From Bacteroidales bacterium (lineage in GTDB: Bacteria; Bacteroidota; Bacteroidia; Bacteroidales; P3): a DNA stretch of 64,000 nucleotides. Each line of letters begins with the position of its first letter. Position 1 is the first letter of the stretch. The notes under the pieces are model-generated. The model made no database searches. It had not been told where the DNA came from and worked only from the letters and a program-made list of their open reading frames with translations. Below, in pieces: positions 58,682-64,000 of this stretch. Position numbers and translations under genes: made by a program. The stretch lies in assembly GCA_017960605.1 (NCBI GenBank), contig JAGCYV010000037.1, positions 1-64,000 on the forward strand, in the 5' to 3' direction.

Positions 58682-61138
58682 ATGAAGGAAAGGACCACAT
58701 ACTATGCCGACGTGCTTCTGCCGCTACATCTGCCTGGCACCTATACGTATAGAGTGCCGAAGGAGTATGACGGCAGGGTGATGGCGGGCCAGCGGGTGGT
58801 GGTGCAGTTCGGCCGTCAGAAACTCTATTCGGCCATTGTCCGGCGAGTGCACCGGGAGACTCCGAGCTGGAAATGCAAATACATAGCCGCCATTCTCGAC
58901 CTGCACCCCATCGTCACCGAGCGCCAGATGGACTTTTGGGACTGGCTGGCAGAGTATTACATGTGCTATCCCGGCGACGTGATGTCCACCGCGCTGCCGG
59001 CCGGCATGAAGCTGGCCAGTGAAAGCGCCATCGCCATCCATCCCGACTTCGACGGCGAACTGTCGCGCCTCAGCGACCAGGAGCTGCGGGTGGTGCAGAT
59101 ACTCTCCGAACACCCCGTAATGAAGGTGGCGGATATAGGAAGGGCTCTCGGTCTGCAGAAGACCATGCCGCTGATACGCAGCATGATAGAGCGGTCGGTT
59201 ATTGTAATGGGTGAAGATATAAAAGACCGATTCAATCCCCGCACCTCGACCTACCTGCGTCTGTCGGATACCTACCGGACGGAGGAATCCCTGCGGCAGC
59301 TTCTCGACGAACTGGAGCGGAAGAGACGCAGCAAGCAGGTGGCGGTGCTGATGCAGCTGATACAGCAGTCGGACTTCGGCAAGAAGGCGGTGGCCAAACG
59401 GATGCTGCCACAAGGGTCGGCACTGAACACCCTGCTGAAGAACAAGATCATAACGGCTGAGGAACGCCTTGAAAGCCGCATCGAACGCTACGACGAGGGC
59501 GAACTGCTCGACCCCAGGGACATCGTGCTAAATGAAGAACAGGTGCAAGCGTACGAATGCCTGAAATCGGGGAAAGCCACAAGCCTCCTCCACGGAGTGA
59601 CTTCCAGCGGCAAGACCGAGGTGTATATCAAGCTGATAGACGAGGTGGTGCGGGCCGGACGGCAGGCGTTGCTGCTGCTGCCCGAGATAGCGCTCACCAC
59701 CCAGGTCATCAATCGCCTGAAACGCTACTTCGGCGACAAGGTAGGTGTCTATCACTCGCGTTTCCCGGCCAGCCAGCGCGTGGAGGTGTGGCAACGGACG
59801 CTGGCCGACGGCGAAGGGGGGTTCCAGGTGCTGCTGGGCGCACGGAGTGCCTTGCTGCTGCCGTTCAGGGACCTGGCCCTTGTCATTGTCGATGAGGAAC
59901 ACGACACCTCCTTCAAGCAGCAGGAGCCCGCCCCCCGCTACAACGCCCGCGACGCGGCCATCTATCTGGCCAAGATGTGGGGTGCCCGTGTGGTGCTGGG
60001 CAGCGCCACCCCCAGCGTGGAAAGCTACCACAACGCCCTCACAGGTAAATACGGGCTGGCCACCCTGACCCAACGCTACGGCGGATTCAGCCTGCCCGAG
60101 GTGACGGTGGTCGATATGCGCGAGGCTTACAAGAGCCGCCAGATGAAGGGTCACTTCTCCACCGCCCTGCTGGCGGCCATCGACGAGGCGCTGACGAAGA
60201 GGCAGCAAGTGATTCTGTTCCAGAACCGGAGGGGATTCTCACTGCACCTGGAATGTGATGACTGCCACCATATACCGCAGTGCATCCACTGCGATGTGTC
60301 GCTGGTCTATCACAAGGCCACCAACACGTTGCGCTGCCACTACTGCGGCTACAGCATACCGGTGCCCGAGGAATGCCCGGCGTGCCACTCGACCCACCTG
60401 CGCATGGTGGGCATCGGCACCGAACGCATCGAGGAGGACCTGCAAATCATGTATCCCGACGCCACGGTGGCCCGGATGGACCTCGACAGCACCATGCAGA
60501 AGAACCAGTACCTGGAGCTGCTCAACGACTTCCAGAACCGCCGCATCGACATCCTCGTAGGGACACAGATGGTGACTAAAGGGCTTGATTTCCAGAATGT
60601 CTCGGTGGTGGGAGTGGTCAATGCCGACAACATCATCAACTTTCCCAATTTCCGCTCCTTCGAACGGGCCTTCCAGCAGCTGACACAGGTGAGTGGACGT
60701 GCCGGCCGCCATGGGGAAGGCGGACGTGTGTTCATTCAGACCTTCAACCCACAGCACCAGGTGCTGACGGACGTGATGACGGGCAACTACCGCCACCTCT
60801 ACGAGGAGCAAATCGAAGAACGGCGGGTGTTCCGCTATCCCCCTTTCTACCGTCTTATCCAAATCACGCTCAAACACAGTGACACCGAGGTACTTAACGC
60901 CGCCGCCGACTGGATAGCAACACAGATGCGGGGCACTTTCGCCTGGCGTGTCATGGGGCCTGAATATCCGCTGGTGAGCCGCATCAAGAGCCTCTACCTT
61001 AAACAGATTACCCTGCGCTTCGAGCGGAGCGAACCCATCGCCGACGCCAAGCGGGTGATGATGACGATGGCCGCCGACCTCACCAAGCAGGAAGGTTGGA
61101 GCGGCGTGTCGGTCATCTTTGACGTCGATCCCATGTAA
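58682..61138 (+). CDS. priA: Primosomal protein N' (PriA helicase)
   Basis: PriA restarts collapsed replication forks. From the ATG at 58682 the protein has 818 residues. The N-terminal DNA-binding domain begins YYADVLLPLHLPGTYTYRVP. Helicase motifs are GVTSSGKTEVY (Walker A), IVDEEHDTSFKQ, and ATPSVES (motif III). The zinc-binding region has eight Cys (CDDCHHIPQCIHC ... CHYCGYSIPVPEECPACHS), and motifs V/VI include GTQMVTKGLDF and QVSGRAGRHG. The frame extends upstream of 58682 through the argS antisense, which is not coding. Very short leader. Confidence 0.96.
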   Translation: MKERTTYYADVLLPLHLPGTYTYRVPKEYDGRVMAGQRVVVQFGRQKLYSAIVRRVHRETPSWKCKYIAAILDLHPIVTERQMDFWDWLAEYYMCYPGDVMSTALPAGMKLASESAIAIHPDFDGELSRLSDQELRVVQILSEHPVMKVADIGRALGLQKTMPLIRSMIERSVIVMGEDIKDRFNPRTSTYLRLSDTYRTEESLRQLLDELERKRRSKQVAVLMQLIQQSDFGKKAVAKRMLPQGSALNTLLKNKIITAEERLESRIERYDEGELLDPRDIVLNEEQVQAYECLKSGKATSLLHGVTSSGKTEVYIKLIDEVVRAGRQALLLLPEIALTTQVINRLKRYFGDKVGVYHSRFPASQRVEVWQRTLADGEGGFQVLLGARSALLLPFRDLALVIVDEEHDTSFKQQEPAPRYNARDAAIYLAKMWGARVVLGSATPSVESYHNALTGKYGLATLTQRYGGFSLPEVTVVDMREAYKSRQMKGHFSTALLAAIDEALTKRQQVILFQNRRGFSLHLECDDCHHIPQCIHCDVSLVYHKATNTLRCHYCGYSIPVPEECPACHSTHLRMVGIGTERIEEDLQIMYPDATVARMDLDSTMQKNQYLELLNDFQNRRIDILVGTQMVTKGLDFQNVSVVGVVNADNIINFPNFRSFERAFQQLTQVSGRAGRHGEGGRVFIQTFNPQHQVLTDVMTGNYRHLYEEQIEERRVFRYPPFYRLIQITLKHSDTEVLNAAADWIATQMRGTFAWRVMGPEYPLVSRIKSLYLKQITLRFERSEPIADAKRVMMTMAADLTKQEGWSGVSVIFDVDPM

Positions 61139-61219
61139 GGGTTATGGTTTATGGGTTATGGATGCTTGCGCATTTTTTTATATTTTCATTTTTCAGTTCT
61201 CACAATTAATATTTTTTCG

Positions 61220-61227
61220 TATCTTTG
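61220..61227 (+). promoter_or_regulatory. Promoter -7 box of the SRP RNA gene
   Basis: TATCTTTG followed by CAGTCC matches the TAnnTTTG consensus. The transcript starts near 61232 and runs to the SRP RNA. Confidence 0.75.
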
Positions 61228-61249
61228 CAGTCCGAAAGAGAGACAACGG

Positions 61250-61269
61250 TTACTGGCTTCGGCCTGTAA
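61250..61269 (+). other. UUCG-capped hairpin in the SRP RNA leader
   Basis: TTAC and GTAA, then GGC and GCC with one T-T mismatch, close a TTCG tetraloop. This hairpin precedes the SRP RNA body by 13 bp and may be part of the primary transcript or a processing guide. Confidence 0.6.
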
Positions 61270-61281
61270 ATCAATAGGATT

Positions 61282-61387
61282 GGGCAAGTCTTATACGACC
61301 AGCTCCCATTGAATCCCCCAGGGTAGGAATACAGCAAGGGTGTTTGGTTGTAGCGGTGCGATATAAACAGCTTGCCCTTTTTTCTTT
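61282..61387 (+). ncRNA. ffs: Small (4.5S-type) signal recognition particle RNA
   Basis: This is the bacterial SRP RNA, the scaffold for Ffh in co-translational targeting. The closing stem is GGGCAAG (61282-61288) with CTTGCCC (61371-61377). The apical hairpin is GTA-GGAA-TAC, with the GGAA tetraloop, and the symmetric and asymmetric loops are CCAG on one side and AGCA on the other, as at the Ffh-binding site in E. coli. The stem is followed by TTTTTTTCTTTT, an intrinsic terminator. Overall length about 96 nt is as expected for the short form. Confidence 0.92.
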
Positions 61388-61390
61388 TCA

Positions 61391-61425
61391 GGAGTTAAGG
61401 AGACAGGAGATAAGGAGTTAAGACA
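61391..61425. repeat. Short GGAGTTAAGG/GGAGATAAGG array
   Basis: Three imperfect units of GGAG(T/A)TAAGG with an interrupting AGACA occur between the SRP RNA and the ZIP gene. Confidence 0.6.
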
Positions 61426-61431
61426 ATACTG

Positions 61432-62151
61432 ATGATTGGGGCTTATATAGCAGTGATATTGGGCGTGGCCGTATGGGCTGTGCTGACACCGGTGAGCCGC
61501 AAGCTGCCCGAAGGGGTGGTGCGGGGCGTGACGGTGTTTGGCGGTGCCTTCCTGTTGGCGGTGTGTGTGTTAAGCCTGCTGCCCGAATCTGTCAATATCA
61601 TTTTTCCCGAAGACGGTGAGCTGGAGATTGACCAACGGCCTTTCTTCGCCATTCTGGCCGGTTTCCTAATACAGCAAGTACTTGAATCTCTGTCGGCCCA
61701 TGCCGAGCACGGACATGTCGAAGACCACAATGCCAACGCGCCGGTGTTGGGATTGATGCTGGGCCTGTGCCTGCACGCTTTCCTCGAGGGTATGCCGCTG
61801 GTGGACATGGACGGCAGCGTGAACCACGGCCTGCTGTACGGCATACTGATTCACAACATTCCTGTGGCGCTGATACTCGTAGGCCTGATGACCGGACGCG
61901 GCTACAACCTCTGGCGTGTGCTGGGATGGCTGACGCTCTTCGGAGCCATGTCGCCCCTGGGGTCGCTCTTCAACCTGTACATCATACAGCCCAACGAGGA
62001 GACACAACGACTGATACTGGGCTTGGTGGTGGGCGTGTTGCTTCATGTCAGCAGCAGCATCCTCTTCGACCACAAGCAGCACGACAAACTGTGGCTCAAC
62101 CTCGGGCTGTCGCTGGCGGCTTTCGCCCTGGCATTTTTTACCATACACTAA
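61432..62151 (+). CDS. ZIP-family metal transporter
   Basis: The 239-residue protein has eight predicted helices. The metal-site helices are recognisable as GLCLHAFLEGMPL and YGILIHNIPVALIL, with the conserved His/Glu and His/Asn-Pro residues of ZIP. A histidine-rich loop (AHAEHGHVEDHN) between helices 3 and 4 may bind metal. Transport of zinc, iron or manganese into the cytoplasm is likely. It is 6 bp ahead of prfB, so the two form an operon behind the SRP RNA. Confidence 0.9.
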   Translation: MIGAYIAVILGVAVWAVLTPVSRKLPEGVVRGVTVFGGAFLLAVCVLSLLPESVNIIFPEDGELEIDQRPFFAILAGFLIQQVLESLSAHAEHGHVEDHNANAPVLGLMLGLCLHAFLEGMPLVDMDGSVNHGLLYGILIHNIPVALILVGLMTGRGYNLWRVLGWLTLFGAMSPLGSLFNLYIIQPNEETQRLILGLVVGVLLHVSSSILFDHKQHDKLWLNLGLSLAAFALAFFTIH

Positions 62152-62157
62152 ACGATT

Positions 62158-63270
62158 ATGACGAATCAAGAGACTATAAAAGACCTTATCTCGCGCAAAG
62201 AGGCATTGAAGAAATTCCTCGATATCGAGAAGACCCAGGCATGGATTGCCGAAGAGGAGAAGAAGACCGAGGCCCCCGACTTCTGGAACGACCCCAAGGA
62301 GGCCCAGAAGGTGGTGAAGGGCATCAATGCCAAGAAAAGTTGGGTGACAGCCTACAAGAATGTCGAAGAGAGTTGCGGCGACCTCGAGGTGATGGGCGAG
62401 TTCTTCGAGAGCGGCGACGCCACCGAAGATGAGTTGCTGGCCCAGATAGCCACCACCCAGAAGAAGGTAGAGGAGTTAGAGTTCAAGAATATGCTGCGTT
62501 CCGACAGCGACCGTCTCGACGCGGTGCTGAGCATCAATGCCGGTGCCGGCGGCGTGGAAGCGCAGGACTGGGCCGAGATGCTCATGCGCATGTACATACG
62601 CTATGCAGAGACCCACGGCTACAAGGTGGTCATCAGCAACTCATTGGACGGCGACGGTGCAGGCATCAAGAGCTGCACCTTGCAGATCGAGGGCGACTTC
62701 GCCTACGGCTACCTGAAGAGCGAGACCGGCGTGCACCGTCTGGTGCGCGTCTCACCTTTCAACGCACAAGGCAAACGAATGACCAGCTTCACGTCGGTGA
62801 GCGTCACCCCTTTGGTCGATGACTCTATCGAGGTGGTGGTTGATATGTCGAAACTCAGCTGGGACACCTTCCGCAGCGGCGGTGCCGGCGGACAGAACGT
62901 GAACAAGGTGGAGAGCGGTGTGCGCCTGCGCTACCAGTACAAAGACCCCTACAACGGTGAGGAAGAGGAAATCCTTATCGAAAATACCGAAACCCGCGAC
63001 CAGCCCAAAAACAAGGAGAACGCCATGCGACTGCTGCGTTCCCAGCTCTATGACCGTGAGTTGAAACACCGCATGGAGGAGAAAGACAAAATCAAGGCCA
63101 GCCAGAAGAAAATTGAATGGGGCAGCCAAATACGCTCCTATGTGATGGACGACCGCCGTGTGAAAGACCACCGCACCAACTACCAAACCTCCGACGTGGC
63201 CGGTGTCCTCGACGGCAAGCTCGACGAGTTCATCAAAGCCTACCTGATGGAGTTCGGTGCCGAAGGTTGA
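62158..63270 (+). CDS. prfB: Peptide chain release factor 2
   Basis: RF2 terminates translation at UAA and UGA. The 370-residue protein has the GGQ motif in GGAGGQNVNKVESGVRLRYQ, and the stop-reading SPF-type loop is SPFNAQGKR. The reading frame is continuous from MTNQETIKDLIS through the region that in many bacteria contains the autoregulatory +1 frameshift site (after the FLDIEK segment). There is no in-frame TGA, so the frameshift control has been lost or was never present. It follows the ZIP gene by six bases. Confidence 0.95.
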   Translation: MTNQETIKDLISRKEALKKFLDIEKTQAWIAEEEKKTEAPDFWNDPKEAQKVVKGINAKKSWVTAYKNVEESCGDLEVMGEFFESGDATEDELLAQIATTQKKVEELEFKNMLRSDSDRLDAVLSINAGAGGVEAQDWAEMLMRMYIRYAETHGYKVVISNSLDGDGAGIKSCTLQIEGDFAYGYLKSETGVHRLVRVSPFNAQGKRMTSFTSVSVTPLVDDSIEVVVDMSKLSWDTFRSGGAGGQNVNKVESGVRLRYQYKDPYNGEEEEILIENTETRDQPKNKENAMRLLRSQLYDRELKHRMEEKDKIKASQKKIEWGSQIRSYVMDDRRVKDHRTNYQTSDVAGVLDGKLDEFIKAYLMEFGAEG

Positions 63271-63291
63271 GCAAACATCCGATAGCAAATA

Positions 63292-63322
63292 GAAAGCGGG
63301 ACCATTCAGTCCCGCTTTTTTT
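63292..63322 (+). terminator. Terminator after prfB
   Basis: AAAGCGGGAC and GTCCCGCTTT pair perfectly over 10 bp, with a six-base loop and a following T-run. Confidence 0.92.
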
Positions 63323-63364
63323 GTTGGATAAGGAAAAATATTTTGTCATATTGTGGAAATTGTG

Positions 63365-63372
63365 TACTTTTG
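63365..63372 (+). promoter_or_regulatory. Promoter -7 box of a structured RNA or lipoprotein leader
   Basis: TACTTTTG followed by CAGTCG fits the consensus. The transcript would begin near 63377, at the first hairpin of the folded region. Confidence 0.7.
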
Positions 63373-63377
63373 CAGTC

Positions 63378-63559
63378 GATTTCAAAGGAAATCAATGAAG
63401 CGTTATGCTCCAACTGCTGATATGAACGTGAGAAATTCAATCGGAATGCAGAGGACGTGTAGCGGTTCGCGTGATTAGCGTGGACTGTTTCCATTTCTTT
63501 ATTCCAAGGTATTTCTCACGACCTATATCAGAAGAAAGGGCATACGGTGCCACGCTTCA
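63378..63559 (+). ncRNA. Candidate structured noncoding RNA (6S-like) or long leader
   Basis: A 5' hairpin GATTTC-AAAG-GAAATC (63378-63393) precedes a long irregular hairpin. Its paired arms are TGAAGCGT/ACGCTTCA (63396-63403/63552-63559), TATGC/GCATA (63404-63408/63540-63544), CTGATAT/ATATCAG (63417-63423/63525-63531), CGTGAGAAAT/ATTTCTCACG (63427-63436/63511-63520) and GGAAT/ATTCC (63443-63447/63501-63505). The 30-plus paired positions separated by bulges resemble 6S RNA. It lies between a clear promoter and a lipoprotein start codon, so a leader role is the alternative. Confidence 0.6.
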
Positions 63560-63615
63560 TCTTATCATAAGCCTACCGCGGCACGGGTGGACAGAAACAA
63601 AAAAAACGCAAAAAG

Positions 63616-64000
63616 ATGAAAATACAAAAACTATTGATGTTTTTTGCATCAGCAGCAATCTTACTAATAGGCTGCGAAAAAGAAAACACCACCATTGGCA
63701 GAAGCAATGAACCCTCACCGAACATTCCGTCGCAAATTACAGTAAAGGTCGGGCAAACTCATAATTTAGGCTCAACACAATCATGGACAACCAGCAGCGC
63801 TTTTGTCGCCACAGTGTCTGGCAATGGCATGGTCATGGGAAAGCATGTTGGAAAATGTATAGCCAGCTGTCCCTTTGGTAGTTGTAATGTAACTGTACTG
63901 GCAACAATCAACCTTTTCCGCGATCCTATCACTCAATGGGGGATGAGTAAGTCTGAAGTTATTGCCCACGAAGGAAACGACTACACAGAGACATCAAGCG
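63616..64000 (+). CDS. Partial lipoprotein, runs off the right edge
   Basis: The open frame from ATG at 63616 has no stop before the window end (128 residues seen). The N-terminus is a lipoprotein signal (LLMFFASAAILLIGC). The mature part contains ITVKVGQTHNLGSTQ and a segment SAFVATVSGNGMVMGKHVGK, which looks like a bacterial Ig-like (Big2-type) domain, and after this FRDPITQWGMSKSEV. This is probably a surface lipoprotein, but the family cannot be assigned from the portion visible. It follows the structured RNA region by about 55 bp. Confidence 0.8.
   Translation, partial: MKIQKLLMFFASAAILLIGCEKENTTIGRSNEPSPNIPSQITVKVGQTHNLGSTQSWTTSSAFVATVSGNGMVMGKHVGKCIASCPFGSCNVTVLATINLFRDPITQWGMSKSEVIAHEGNDYTETSS

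Noticed and set aside
61231..61390. A tRNA-like or transfer-messenger RNA segment
   Set aside because: There is no CCA-type acceptor stem or anticodon arm; the GGAA tetraloop and its flanking loops identify SRP RNA.

Overview
The window looks like chromosomal DNA of a Bacteroidales bacterium, probably an uncultured gut or rumen lineage; the family cannot be resolved by eye. The evidence is as follows. Many genes are preceded by the Bacteroidetes sigma-factor -7 box (TAnnTTTG), and Shine-Dalgarno sequences are largely absent. Signature families are present: DUF5723, DUF3822, DUF4199, a PorW/SprE-type T9SS lipoprotein, a GldI-like prolyl isomerase, a TonB-dependent receptor with a carboxypeptidase-regulatory-like plug extension, a K-type membrane pyrophosphatase, and an aminoglycoside-phosphotransferase/RapZ fusion. 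Most of the window is GC-rich housekeeping DNA. Two stretches (about 1-1,600 and 32,500-36,400) look accessory.

Layout. Positions 1-1,600 hold an accessory remnant: an unknown protein, an inverted array of 8-bp repeats around an AT-rich palindrome, and two truncated genes fused head to head. From 1,680 to 9,350 run gyrA, a secreted TPR protein, a TonB-dependent receptor and a catalytically dead M16-type protein. From 9,359 to 18,557 a long series of minus-strand genes covers pyrimidine synthesis (pyrB, pyrI), dus, cvpA, a PAP2 phosphatase, obgE, adk, two FKBP lipoproteins and nrnA-like DHH phosphoesterase. From 18,758 to 25,199 plus-strand genes encode cyclophilin, an OmpR-type regulator, an MBL hydrolase, a glycosyltransferase, a MORN protein, a lipoprotein and an S9 peptidase. 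From 25,284 to 32,384 minus-strand genes include an OppA-like lipoprotein, DUF58, thioredoxin, der, DUF5723 and a lipoprotein.

Positions 32,596-35,818 are the most interesting part. An AT-rich minus-strand operon has a roughly 280-nt structured leader and encodes a PD-(D/E)xK-like protein, a radical SAM/SPASM enzyme with a winged-helix-like N-terminus, and a 33-residue four-Cys peptide that no automated gene call would be likely to keep. Two further small genes follow. It resembles an uncharacterised RiPP-type peptide-modification locus. A gene-free repeat region (35,820-36,400) separates it from hppA.

From 39,139 to 55,791 plus-strand genes cover pyrE, hpt, an AsmA-like protein, a DPM1-type glycosyltransferase, ychF, porW, a bactofilin, the kinase/RapZ fusion, rsmD, purC and a CYTH protein. 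argS and an acyl-ACP thioesterase are on the minus strand and priA diverges from argS. The right end holds the 4.5S/SRP RNA, a ZIP transporter, prfB, a strongly folded candidate noncoding RNA (possibly 6S-like) and the start of a lipoprotein gene cut by the window edge.

A second theme runs through the whole window: short-unit imperfect tandem arrays (7-11 bp units). They often occur as facing inverted pairs around start codons or inside coding frames, and in three cases they supply the stop codon of the upstream gene. No tRNA, rRNA, insertion sequence or CRISPR array was seen.
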